Shown: positions 9,741 through 27,757 of the stretch, piece after piece
Layout: each line of letters begins with the position of its first letter
Position numbering within the stretch: the first letter of the stretch is position 1
Made by a program: the position numbers and the translations under genes
Assembly: GCA_016717005.1 (NCBI GenBank)
Contig: JADJUF010000039.1
Span: 1 to 64,000 of the forward strand
Direction: 5' to 3'
From: Myxococcales bacterium
GTDB lineage: Bacteria; Myxococcota_A; Polyangia; Haliangiales; Haliangiaceae
DNA length: 64,000 bases
The notes under the pieces: generated by a model
What the model was told of the DNA's origin: nothing
Databases searched by the model: none
What the model saw: the letters and a program-made list of their open reading frames with translations, nothing else

Positions 9741-10682
9741 ATGCGTATCGCCGTCGCCGCGCTGCTCGCGCTGATCGTGGGGCTCACCGCTGACCTCGCG
9801 ACCGCGGGGCCGTCCGCGAGCGGGGCCCTGCGCCATCCCGCCGGGCTGCGCGCGCGCGTGCTGGTCGCGCGCATCGGCGTGGCGGGCTGGTCCCGGGACG
9901 CCATGACGCTCGACGCGTCGCCCGATGTGGACGCGCCGACGGCGTACCCGCTGCTGCAGGAGACGCCGGGCGCGGTGAGGATCCTGGTCGAGGAAGATCA
10001 CGCGCGCCTGCTGGTCTGGGTGGCGCGCACCGATCTCGCGTGGACCGTGGCGCGCTCGATCCGGATCCTCGGCCGCGGCGACGTCGGCGTCTGGCTCCGC
10101 CCCGGCGCGCCGCTGACGATCGCCGGCGCCGGGCGCCGGGTCGCGGTCCACGTCGTCGACGAGCACGTGACCGTCGATGGCACCGTCGATCGCGCCGCGC
10201 TGGCGCACCGGTTCGTGCCGCCGCCAGCGGGCCGCCCGACCGCGCACAGCACCAGCGCGCCGCTGGCCCGCGCGCCCGACGGTCCGCCGCTGGTGACGCC
10301 GACCTTCGCCGTCGGCGTCACGGTGATCGACCGCGGCCCGCGCGACTGGGTCCTGGTCGAACACGTCGGCGCGCACGTCCGCGTCCGCGGCTGGATCCGC
10401 GCGGCCGAGCTCGGCGACGGCATGTTCGCGAGTGGCAGCGGCAGCGGTTCGGGCTACGGGATCTCCGACACCGCGCGGGTCCAGCTCGACGCCGGCGCCT
10501 GCATGTTCGACGAGCGCGGCGCCGTGATCGGCGTCCAGCTCGACGCGGACGAGCGCTACGCCCACGACCTCGGTGACGGCCGCTGGTCGGTCTACGTCGG
10601 CACGCCGTGGGGCCTGCGCACCGTCGTCGTGCAGGATCGGACCCGCGGCCGCGGCCCGCCGGCGTGGCGGCGGTGCCCGTGA
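9741..10682 (+). CDS. Secreted protein of unknown function
   Basis: 313 residues. The ATG at 9741 is chosen because it starts a good signal peptide (MRIAVAALLALIVGLTADLATAGPS); the frame is open upstream but with no signal-like sequence. The mature protein has no membrane segment and is rich in beta-type residues, with repeated VxVxxxVxRGPRDWV- and VxVHVVDEHVTVDG-like strands and a Gly/Ser linker (ASGSGSGSGYG at about residue 230). The C-terminus ends in a basic, Pro-containing tail. I do not recognise a family. It is likely exported to the periplasm. Convergent with the crotonase gene. Confidence 0.7.
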   Translation: MRIAVAALLALIVGLTADLATAGPSASGALRHPAGLRARVLVARIGVAGWSRDAMTLDASPDVDAPTAYPLLQETPGAVRILVEEDHARLLVWVARTDLAWTVARSIRILGRGDVGVWLRPGAPLTIAGAGRRVAVHVVDEHVTVDGTVDRAALAHRFVPPPAGRPTAHSTSAPLARAPDGPPLVTPTFAVGVTVIDRGPRDWVLVEHVGAHVRVRGWIRAAELGDGMFASGSGSGSGYGISDTARVQLDAGACMFDERGAVIGVQLDADERYAHDLGDGRWSVYVGTPWGLRTVVVQDRTRGRGPPAWRRCP

Positions 10683-10685
10683 TCC

Positions 10686-11477
10686 TCAGCGCCCGGTGAA
10701 CACCGGCGCGCGCTTGGCCAGGAGCGCGGCGATGCCCTCGGCGGCGTCGGCGGTCGCGAGCGACTCGGCCTGCGCGAACGCCTCGGCGTAGGCCGCGCCG
10801 CGCGGATCCCACCCGAGCCCGCGGTAGAGCGAGCGCTTGGTCTCGCGCACCGCGAGCGGCGCGTTGGCGGCGATCGCGGCGGCCAGCGCCCGCGCGGTCG
10901 GCAGGACCTCGGCGGCGTCGTGGACCGACGCGAGCAGGCCGATGCGCGCGGCCTCGTCGCCGTCGACCAGCCGCCCGGTGAACAGCAGCTCGGCGGCGCG
11001 GGCCACGCCCACCAGCCGCGGCAGGAGGTAGCTGATCGCCATGCCCGGGTGCAGCCCGAGCCGCGCGAAGTTGGCGCCGTAGCGGCCGTCGCGCGCGCCG
11101 ATCCGGATGTCGGTCGCCAGCGCCAGGCCGAAGCCGCCGCCGACCGCGTGGCCGTTGAGCGCGCCGATCACCGGCACGTCGAGGTCGAGCACCGCGAGGA
11201 ACGGCTGGTACATCGCGAAGCTCTTGTCGTGCGGCGCCTGGATCGGCCCGTCGCCGTCGCGCTGCAGCACCGACTTGAAGTCGGCGCCGGCCGAGAAGCA
11301 CGCGCCGGTGCCGGTGATGATCACGCAGCGCAGGTCGTGGGCCGCGCGCGCCGCCGCGATCGCCGCGGTGAACGCGTCGAGCAGCTCCGGCGTCATGCTG
11401 TTGCGGTTGGCGGGGCGATCGAGGGTGATCTCGCCGACGTGGCCGTCGACGGCGAAGCGAACCGCGGGAGTGGTCAT
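10686..11477 (-). CDS. Enoyl-CoA hydratase/isomerase (crotonase) family protein
   Basis: 263 residues, the normal length for a crotonase. The two oxyanion-hole regions are present: GACFSAGADF (58-67) and NGHAVGGGFGLALATDIR (108-125), followed by GLHPG and the C-terminal helical tail with FTGR. The positions that hold the two catalytic glutamates in mitochondrial enoyl-CoA hydratase (in GGCELAM and QPEILLG) are here Gly (GGGFGLA) and a non-acidic residue (ANFARLG). It probably binds an acyl-CoA but may not hydrate enoyl-CoA by the usual route; other crotonases do isomerisation, hydrolysis or ring chemistry. The frame is open upstream, but MTTPAVRF is the only start that gives a family-like N-terminus. 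Confidence 0.85.
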   Translation of the reverse strand: MTTPAVRFAVDGHVGEITLDRPANRNSMTPELLDAFTAAIAAARAAHDLRCVIITGTGACFSAGADFKSVLQRDGDGPIQAPHDKSFAMYQPFLAVLDLDVPVIGALNGHAVGGGFGLALATDIRIGARDGRYGANFARLGLHPGMAISYLLPRLVGVARAAELLFTGRLVDGDEAARIGLLASVHDAAEVLPTARALAAAIAANAPLAVRETKRSLYRGLGWDPRGAAYAEAFAQAESLATADAAEGIAALLAKRAPVFTGR

Positions 11478-11646
11478 GCGCGCGGGTATACTCCGGCGCG
11501 CGCCACGGCGTGGGCCGCGATCACGGCAACAGCACGGCCACCGGGCCGGCCGGCTTGGCGCCACGCCGACCGGGGCGTTGTGCCGCGGGGTGGTGGGGGC
11601 CCCGCGGGGGGGCGGGGGTTGTCGCAGCCGCCCGCGCCGCGCGGGC

Positions 11647-11677
<31 letters not shown>

Positions 11678-11679
11678 AG

Positions 11680-13215
11680 GCTGGGGTCGCCCCAGCTGGG
11701 TGTCGGCCAGCGGCGGGGGCGTGCAGCCAGGGCGCGGCAGGGTCGGGGGGGCCTAGCGGCGCGGCCCTGGGCGCGGTGGGGCCGGCCTCCGGGTCGCGGC
11801 ACCTCACCGGCGCGGATGGTCGCGCATCGCCGCGGTGGATGACCTGGCGCGTCGTTGGCGCCCCAGCACCAAACTCGGTGCGGGTCGCGCCGGCGCGGTC
11901 GCGCGGTGGGCCGACGCGGTCGCACGTCGACCCAGCCGGCATGGCGGGACCTGGGTCGGCGCGTACAGCGCCTCTGGCGCCGTCGCCAGCGCCTGGGTCG
12001 TCGCCCCAGCCCAGGCCTGCCCGCCGCGACCGCGACGGGTCGCCGCCGACCGCGACCGAGGGATGCCGTCAGCCCGACGACCGCTCGCGGGAAGAACGCG
12101 CCGTCGCCGATCGCCCCGGCCGCCGCCGCCCCAGCACAGGGGCGCCGGCCCGCACCCGCAGCCATGCTGGCCGCGACCGGATCTGGGTCCAGCTGCTGCC
12201 ACCTCGCGACGGCGTGGGGCGCGGACGTGACGCGCTGGTGTCGCCGAACAGCCGCGGCTGTTGTCGCCCCAGCAGTAGGGCGGCGGCGCACGTCGTGGCG
12301 GCGTGGCGACACCTCGTACTGACGGACGGGTTTCGCGGCCGGACCTGCGTGGGCTGGTCGCGATCGACCGGTCGCCCACGCCGAGCTGGCCGCCGGGTTG
12401 TCGCCCCAGCAGTAGCCGCCCCCACGGACCCGGGGATCCCAGGTCGTCAGGCCGCCGGCGACCTCGGTCAGCGATGGCCCGTTCACGACGGTCGCGCCGT
12501 TGCCGCGCGCGCCGCGCGCATCCCAACCCCAGCAGTACGCGCGGAGCTCCTGCGCCGCGAGCTGCTTGATGCCGCAGCTGTGATGGTCGCCGACCGCGAT
12601 CGCGACCCAGCCGGTGCCGGCGCCGGTGACCTCGGCCGGCGTCGACACCGCGCCGACCAGCGGCTGGCCGCTCTCGCCGTCGAGGTTGCGGCCCCAGCAC
12701 ACCACCCGGCCGCTGGCGATCGCGCAGCTGTGGCGCGGCCCGGTCGCGACCGCGGTCACGCCGGTGGCGACCTGCTGCGGGGTCGCGACCCGGGCCAGAC
12801 CGCTGCCGTCGCCGACCTCGCCGTCGAGGTTGCGGCCCCAGCACCAGAGCGTGGCCGCGTCGTCGATCGCGCAGGTGTGGTCGGCGGCAGCGGCGACCGC
12901 GACCGCCTGGCCGATGATGACGCCGCCGTCGGGGCCGGCGCCGTCGATGGGGCCGCCGTCGACCGGGCCGCCGTCGCCGCCGCCGCCGTCGGGATCGCTG
13001 GCGTCGAGGTCGCTGGCGTCGCGCGCGCCATCGAGCGCCACCGCGTCGTCGAGCGCTGCGTCGACCGCGCCGCACAGCGCCAGATCGTCGGCCGCGTGAC
13101 AGAAGCCGTCGCTGGCGCAGGTCTCCGCCTCCGGGCAGGTGTCCGCGGTCGGGCGCGGCGATCTTGCGGCCAGCAGCCGCAGAGCCGAGCAGGCGAGACG
13201 AGCGCGGGGGATCAT
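11680..13215 (-). pseudogene. RCC1-repeat (beta-propeller) secreted protein, 3' half frameshifted
   Basis: The N-terminal 270 residues are in one frame: a short hydrophobic start, a Cys-containing segment (CPEAETCASDGFC), an acidic Asp/Gly linker (DASDPDGGGGDGGPVDGG), then RCC1-like repeats of about 45-50 residues with the pattern HTCAIDD-ATLWCWGRNLDGEVGDG, HSCAIASGRVVCWGRNLDGESG, HHSCGIKQ-AYCWGWDARGARGNG. Below about 12,400 repeats continue (GYCWGDN, YCWGDNS, WCWGAND) but jump between frames, and the end is lost near the G run. RCC1-type propellers of this lipoprotein kind are common and unexplained in myxobacteria. The true stop cannot be placed; 11,680 is only where repeat-like sequence fades. 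Confidence 0.65.
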
Positions 13216-13241
13216 CCGCGGAAAGGGTATCGGAAAATCCC

Positions 13242-13269
13242 CTGGACCTCACCCCGCCAGGGCTATACT
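13242..13269 (+). promoter_or_regulatory. Possible promoter of the Ser/Thr kinase gene
   Basis: TATACT at 13264-13269 is a good -10 element, with a weak -35 (CTGGAC, 13242-13247) 16 bases upstream. The ATG follows only 9 bases after the -10, so the transcript would be leaderless or nearly so. Confidence 0.3.
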
Positions 13270-13278
13270 GCGCCGGCC

Positions 13279-14900
<1,622 letters not shown>

Positions 14901-14904
<4 letters not shown>

Positions 14905-15791
14905 CCCCGACCGCGACCGCTCCCTCGCCCGCGCACGCGCGTCTCCGGTTGGTGCTCGCGGCCGCGCTGGCGTTCGGCGCCGGCGCCGGTCGTGCCACGG
15001 CCCAGCCGACACCGACCTCGACCGACCGCGCCGGGGCGAAGGCCGCGTTCGCCCGCGGCAACACCCTGTTCAACCTGGCCGAGTACGACGCCGCGATCGA
15101 GGCGTTCAAGGAGTCGTACAAGCTCGCGCCGGCGCCGCTGCTGCTGTTCAACATCGCGCAGGCCTATCGCCTCAAGGGCGCGTGCATCGAGGCCAGCCGC
15201 TTCTACGCCAGCTACCTGCGCGAGCAGCCCGACGCCAAGGACCGCGCCCGCGTCGAGAAGCGCATCGCCGAGATGGACGTGCGCGGCGACCCAGCCGCCG
15301 CCGGTCGAGGAGCCGCCGGTCGCGCCGCCCCCGGTCGCGCCGCCGCCGAGCGAGCCCACGCCGAGCGAGCCCACGCCGAGCGCCGCCGCGGCGCCCCCGG
15401 TCGACGCCCCGCCCCCCGCCGCGGTCGTGGTCGCGCCGGTCCCGCGCGATCGCGGGCGCGGCCTGCGCCTCGGCGGGCTCGTCGCGGTCGGCGTCGGCGT
15501 CGCCGCGGTCGGTGGCGGCGCCTACCTGTCGATGCGCGCCCACGATCTCGGCCAGGAGCTCGAGCAGGCGTGCGCCGACGGCTGCACCGCCGCCGACGTG
15601 CTCGATCACGACCGCCGCGGCGCCGACGCCGAGCGGAACGCCACGATCGCCTACGGCGCCGGCGGCGTCGCGATCGCGGTCGGCGTCGGCCTCTACCTCG
15701 TCGGCCGCGGCCGCTGGCGCGCCGCCCCGCGATCGCGGTCGTCCCGACCGGGCGCGGCGCGCTGGTGTCGGCCGGCTGGACGCTGCGCTGA
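14901..15791 (+). CDS. TPR-containing membrane-anchored protein (two compensating frameshifts)
   Basis: About 296 residues. After a signal-like segment (LRLVLAAALAFGAGAGRATAQ) come tetratricopeptide-like helices (GAKAAFARGNTLFNLAEYDAAIEAFKESYKLAPAPLLLFNIAQAYRLKG). Near 15,285 the frame must shift by one base to read a Pro/Glu/Ala linker (PPVEEPPVAPPPV), a membrane helix (LGGLVAVGVGVAAVGGGAYL), a small Cys loop (CADGCTAADVL) and a second hydrophobic stretch. Near 15,725 it must shift back to end AIAVVPTGRGALVSAGWTLR, typical for this kind of myxobacterial protein, which often follows a Ser/Thr kinase gene. Both shifts look like single-base sequence errors. Translationally coupled to the kinase by a 4-base overlap. 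Confidence 0.7.
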
Positions 15792-15870
15792 GCTCGCCAG
15801 GCCCGGCCCGGGCGCCGCGCCACCGCGCGCCACGCGCCCAGCGGCGCCCGACGCCCCTCCGCCGCGGCGC

Positions 15871-23640
<7,770 letters not shown>

Positions 23641-23931
23641 GATCCCTCTTCTCGGAGCCGCGGTGACCGGTGAGCCGGTCCGGGCAGGTACCAGTCTGGG
23701 CAGATGGACGGATGGGCCACCCGACGCACACGACTCGCGCGTGCGAGTCACCCCATCGTCGAGTGGTGTGCGCATCGTAACACCGGGGCGCGAAGCACCA
23801 CCGCTGGGCGCCGCCACATTCGCCAGCGGTTTCGCGGGCGCGCGCCATTGTCGCAGGCGAGGTGCGACACGCGCGCACCGGAGCAGACGCGCAGGTCGCG
23901 CGGGCGCCCGACGCCGCGCTACAAGGCCCAG
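23641..23931. other. Divergent intergenic region
   Basis: About 290 bases between two divergent genes. Slightly less GC-rich than the coding parts. It must hold the promoters of the giant TPR gene and the RluA gene, but I see no convincing -35/-10 pair, hairpin or repeat. Confidence 0.4.
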
Positions 23932-24621
23932 GTGGACCTGCCGATCCTGTTCGAGGATGACGATCTGATCGCCGTGGCCAAGCCGGCCGGCGTGCCGGTC
24001 ATCCCCGGGCGCGTCGACGGTGGACCGGCCGCGCTGCGGCACCTGCTCGAGGCCGCGCGCGGCGAGGCGCTGTGGGTCGTGCACCGGATCGATCAGGACA
24101 CCTCGGGCGTGGTCGTGTTCGCGCGCTCGGCCGCGGCCCACCGCGCGCTGTGCGCGGCGTTCGAGCATCGCGCGGTGCGCAAGACCTACCTCGCGTTCGC
24201 GTTCGGTGATCTCCCGGGCGAGCGCACGGTCGACCTGGCGCTGCACGAGGCCCGGCGCGGCAAGGCCCGGCCCGCGCAGCCCGGCGAGGCCGGCGGCAAG
24301 GCCGCGCGCACCGACCTGTCGGCCCGCGCGCGCTGGCGGCTGGGCGCCGACGCCGTGACCCTGGTCGAGGCCCGGCCGGTGACCGGCCGCCACCATCAGA
24401 TCCGTGTGCACCTGCGCGCGCTCGAGGCGCCGATCGTCGGCGACCCGCTCTACGGCAAGCGCACGCTGCGCGGCGCCTTCGCCGACGCGCCGCCCCTGCG
24501 CCTCGCGCTCCACGCCGCGCGCCTCGAGCTGCCCGAGCGCCCGCCGATCGACGCCCCGCTGCCCGCCGACCTCGCGACCCTGCGGGCCTGGCTCGACACC
24601 CACGCCGAGGTCCTCCCATGA
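23932..24621 (+). CDS. RluA-family pseudouridine synthase
   Basis: 229 residues. The catalytic motif HRIDQDTSG (about 51-59) carries the active Asp at about residue 54, the hallmark of RluA-type enzymes; KPAGVPVIPG precedes it, and the later block RPVTGRHHQIRVHLRALEAPIVGDPLYG completes the fold. It isomerises uridine to pseudouridine in rRNA or tRNA; the site cannot be told. No S4 RNA-binding domain is present, so it is a short RluA type. A GTG start (VDLPILFEDDDLIAVAKPAG) is chosen because the conserved N-terminal strand begins right after it and upstream sequence is not protein-like. The stop overlaps the next ATG by 4 bases. Confidence 0.85.
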   Translation: MDLPILFEDDDLIAVAKPAGVPVIPGRVDGGPAALRHLLEAARGEALWVVHRIDQDTSGVVVFARSAAAHRALCAAFEHRAVRKTYLAFAFGDLPGERTVDLALHEARRGKARPAQPGEAGGKAARTDLSARARWRLGADAVTLVEARPVTGRHHQIRVHLRALEAPIVGDPLYGKRTLRGAFADAPPLRLALHAARLELPERPPIDAPLPADLATLRAWLDTHAEVLP

Positions 24622-25496
24622 GCGCACGCACCGTCCTGCACGATCTCCTCACCTGCGTCGCCGGCGCGTGCCGCGGTCGCCTCCGCCCGCGCCACGGCGG
24701 CGCGGTCCTCACCTGCGCCGCGTGCCCGGCGCTGTACCCGGTGCTGGCGGGCGTGCCGATCGTCGTGCCGTCGCCGATGGCGTACCTGGCCAGCTACCGC
24801 GACGCGGTGCTCGCGACCCTGGCCGAGGCCGACGCGGTCACCGTCACCCAGCTCGCGCTGATCGATCAGCTCGCGCGCGCGGCCGGCCCGACCGAGGCGC
24901 TGGCGTTCGGCGACGACTGGACCGCGGCCGAGGACGACGACCTGCGCCCGGCGGCCGACACCGACGACGCGAGCATCGCCGCCTGGCTCGCGGCCGCGCC
25001 CGATCCCGCGACGACGATCACCGCGCTGGTGCCGGCCGCCGCCAAGGTCGTGGTCGAGGTCGGCTGCGGCGGCAACATGCTGGCCGCGCGCCTGGCCCGG
25101 CGCGGGCGCACCGTCGTCGTGACCGATCGCTCGCTGCGCGCGGTGGTCCGCACCTGCGCGGCCACCGGCGCGGTCGGCGCGGTGGTCGACGCCGAGGCGC
25201 TGCCGTTCGCCGCCGCCCGGGTCGACGCGCTGATCGCGGCCAACCTGGTCGACCTGCTCGACGATCCCGGCGCGTTCATCGACGCCACCGCCGAGGCCCT
25301 CACCGCCACCGGGCGCGCGATCGTCTCGACGCCGGAGCCGGGCCTCGGCACCGGCGACCCCGACCGCCTGACCACGCTCGTGGCCGACGCCGGGCTCGCG
25401 GTCACCACCCACCTCCGCGGGCAGCCGTGGCTGCGCGCCCACTCGCCGCGCCACTACCAGCTCTACTTCGCCGACGTGATCGTCGCCGGCGGCCGG
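24618..25496 (+). CDS. Trm112-like zinc ribbon fused to SAM methyltransferase; stop not visible
   Basis: The N-terminal 55 residues (LLTCVAGACRGRL, then LTCAACPALYPVLAGVPIVVP) resemble the Trm112/YcaR zinc-ribbon domain, with two Cys pairs. After a linker comes a Rossmann methyltransferase domain with motif I VVVEVGCGGNML (about 150), motif II TVVVTDRS, GAVVDAEALPFA, and post-motif ALIAANLVDLLDDPGAFIDA, ending YQLYFADVIVAGG near 25,490. It probably methylates a small molecule or macromolecule with S-adenosylmethionine; the substrate is unknown. No in-frame stop occurs before 27,666, because the frame continues antisense through the thioredoxin and VWA genes; I end the gene where the domain ends and the opposite gene stops. 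A missed indel near 25,490 would explain it. Co-translated with the RluA gene. Confidence 0.7.
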
Positions 25497-25943
25497 TCAG
25501 TGCTCGTGGTCGGGGCCGTGATCGTGGCCGTGATCGTGATCGTGGTCGTGATCGTGATCGTGGTCGCAGCCCGGCCCGTGCTGGTGCTCGGCCGCCTTCT
25601 TCTTGACCTCGTCCATGTCGAGCTTCTTGGCCTGCTCGACGATCGAGTCGATCGCCTGGGGCGGCAGCGCGCCCGACTCGCGGAACAGCAGCACGCCGTC
25701 GCGGAACACCATCACCGTCGGGATCGCCGAGATGCCCACCGCCTGGGCCAGGTCCTGCTCGGCCTCGGTGTCGATCTTGCCGAACACCACGTCGGTGTAC
25801 TTCTCGGCCGCCTTCTCGAACACCGGCGCGAACACCTTGCACGGCCCACACCACTCGGCCCAGAAGTCGAGCATCACGATGCCGGGCTTGTCGATGATCT
25901 CCTGGAAGTTGTCGATCGTGATCTGGACGGTGCTCGTACCCAT
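25497..25943 (-). CDS. Thioredoxin with His/Asp-rich C-terminal tail
   Basis: 148 residues. The thioredoxin fold occupies residues 5-115, with the active site WCGPC at 31-35 and the cis-proline segment ISAIPTVMVF at 71-80. It would act in the cytoplasm as a disulfide reductase or as a redox chaperone. The last 29 residues are an unusual tail with one Cys followed by alternating His-Asp pairs (DHDHDHDHDHGHDHGPDHEH), a sequence able to bind zinc, nickel or copper. The ATG follows a GAGGAA ribosome-binding site; the frame extends upstream but without family similarity. Convergent with the methyltransferase. Confidence 0.9.
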   Translation of the reverse strand: MGTSTVQITIDNFQEIIDKPGIVMLDFWAEWCGPCKVFAPVFEKAAEKYTDVVFGKIDTEAEQDLAQAVGISAIPTVMVFRDGVLLFRESGALPPQAIDSIVEQAKKLDMDEVKKKAAEHQHGPGCDHDHDHDHDHDHGHDHGPDHEH

Positions 25944-26032
25944 GGCGTTCCTCGCGGACGGTCGTTGCGTGCCGCCCGGGTAGGTCCCGAGCTTGGGGCA
26001 CACTCTACGATGGCGACCGCGGGTTGTCTGCC

Positions 26033-26068
26033 GCCCCTGCCCGTTCGGGCGGGCGCCCGGGCAGGGGC
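26033..26068 (-). terminator. Hairpin downstream of the VWA gene
   Basis: An 11-base perfect stem (GCCCCTGCCCG with CGGGCAGGGGC) around a 14-base loop, about 100 bases after the stop at 26172. There is no T run on either side, so it is either a weak terminator or an mRNA 3' stabiliser. Confidence 0.4.
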
Positions 26069-26171
26069 AGACGCTGGGGTCGGAGGGCTCGTCCGGACCA
26101 CGTCGGTAGCTCGGGCAGGCCTCCCGAGCCTCCCCGCCGCGACGCGAGACGCCCCGGCGCTCGACCGAAAG

Positions 26172-27608
26172 TTACAGGCTCTGACCGTAGAGCGTGCCCT
26201 GGGGCGCGCCCAGCTCGATCAGCCGCAGCAGGTCCTGCGCCAGGTCGACCTCGACCGGCAGGTCGGGCGCCGCCAGCGCCGCCGCGTCGGCCTCGAACCG
26301 CGCCAGCGCCGGGCGCAGGATGGCGTCGGCCTCGGCGTGCGAGGTCGCGTAGGCGTCGGCGGCGTCGCGCATCGCGGTGGTGATCAGCGCCAGCGCGGTG
26401 GTGCGCGCGGTCGCCTCCTGCTCGAACCACTGGCCGCGGTCGTCGAGCGTCGCGTCGCCCCGGGCCAGCGGGATCGCGCCGCCGTGCTGGACGCCGGCCG
26501 GGTCGAGGTAGGTCAGCTCGAGCTGCGCGGTCAGCCCGGTCAGATCGTCGCCGGCCAGCGCGACCAGCAGCGCGCCCTTGCGCTTGGACAAGAACACCGA
26601 CTCGACCTTCATGGTCGGGTCCTCGGCGAAGCCGACCGGGAACCCGTAGGGCGCGTCGATGCCGACCCCCGGCGCGGTGCGCACGCCCACCCGCAGCGCG
26701 TTGGCGATCGGCGCCGCGAACCACGGATCCTCGTCGGCCAGGAACGTGTCGACGTCGGCGGCGGTGATCAGGCCGAACGCGTTCCCGCCGCGCTGATCGG
26801 CGATGCTCTGCAGCACCTCCGGGCCGATGCCGAGCCCGAGCGCGACCACGGTCAGGCTGACGCCCGCGGTCGCGCCGTCGGTGACGATCCGGTCGAACTG
26901 GCTGGGCGTGGTGGCGCCGACGTTGGGTTGCACGTCGGTGAACAGCACGATCCGGACGTTGCCGCGCCCGGCGGCGCGGGCGGCGCGGCCCAGCTCGTAG
27001 GCGCGCGCGAGGCCGGCCTCCATGTCGGTCACCCCGCCCTCGCCCAGCCGATCGATCGCGCGCTGGATCGTGAGCTGCTGATCCCCGGCGATCGGCGCCA
27101 GCGCGGTGGTGACGCTCGAGCCGTAGGTGACGATCGCCGCCTGATCGCGCGCGGTCAGCCGCGGCGCCAGGCCGCGCAGGAGCCGGCGCGACAGCTCGCC
27201 GGGCGTGCCGGCGCCGCTGTCCCAGCCCATCGAGCCGGAGACGTCGACCGTGTAGATGAACGTCGTCGCCGGCCGGACGTAGGTGGCGGGATCGATCGTC
27301 GACGACAGCCCGACCTGGACCCAGCCGCGCGGCACGCCGTCGGCGCCGGGCGCGATCCCGAGGCCGCCGCGCAGGCACAGCGTGTCGGGGCACGGGGGCC
27401 CGGCCAGGCCGAGGTCGTGCTCGGCGAACATGCCCTCGACCGGGAGCGCCGCCGCCGGCGGCACCAGCCCCCGGGCGATCAGATCGCGCGCGAGGTGCAG
27501 GTCCTTGACCCCGCCCGGGGTGGCGCCGAAGTCGCCGGGGTAGCCGGCGTCGAGGCCGCCACAGGCGGCCAGGGTCGCGATCGCGATCGTGCTGACGAGT
27601 CTCCGCAT
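26172..27608 (-). CDS. VWA-domain (von Willebrand factor A) lipoprotein
   Basis: 478 residues. A lipoprotein signal MRRLVSTIAIATLAAC sets the lipidated Cys at 16. Residues 115-310 form a VWA domain with the metal-ion site DVSGSM (122-127), a downstream Thr/Asp (GEGGVTDMEAGL) and strands IVLFTDVQPN and VSLTVVALGLG. After it come a YfbK-like C-terminal region (VGVRTAPGVGIDAPYGFPVGFAED, FLSKRKGALLVALAGDD, LELTYLDPAG) and a helical tail. Such proteins bind a partner through Mg2+ at the cell envelope. Start at MRRLVST; an in-frame ATG 12 bases upstream is also possible. It diverges from the acyl-CoA synthetase fusion gene. Confidence 0.85.
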   Translation of the reverse strand: MRRLVSTIAIATLAACGGLDAGYPGDFGATPGGVKDLHLARDLIARGLVPPAAALPVEGMFAEHDLGLAGPPCPDTLCLRGGLGIAPGADGVPRGWVQVGLSSTIDPATYVRPATTFIYTVDVSGSMGWDSGAGTPGELSRRLLRGLAPRLTARDQAAIVTYGSSVTTALAPIAGDQQLTIQRAIDRLGEGGVTDMEAGLARAYELGRAARAAGRGNVRIVLFTDVQPNVGATTPSQFDRIVTDGATAGVSLTVVALGLGIGPEVLQSIADQRGGNAFGLITAADVDTFLADEDPWFAAPIANALRVGVRTAPGVGIDAPYGFPVGFAEDPTMKVESVFLSKRKGALLVALAGDDLTGLTAQLELTYLDPAGVQHGGAIPLARGDATLDDRGQWFEQEATARTTALALITTAMRDAADAYATSHAEADAILRPALARFEADAAALAAPDLPVEVDLAQDLLRLIELGAPQGTLYGQSL

Positions 27609-27757
27609 GCCACCCACCATTGCAGCCGCCAGGCCAGCGCCCGCGCGGCCGCGGTTCCGCGCACGTAGCCCGCGCCCGTCGGCGCTCGATCCGCCGACCA
27701 CGACATCGCTGCCGCGATCGCGGCGGGCCCGCGCGAGCCGCATGTACACTGCCGCCG

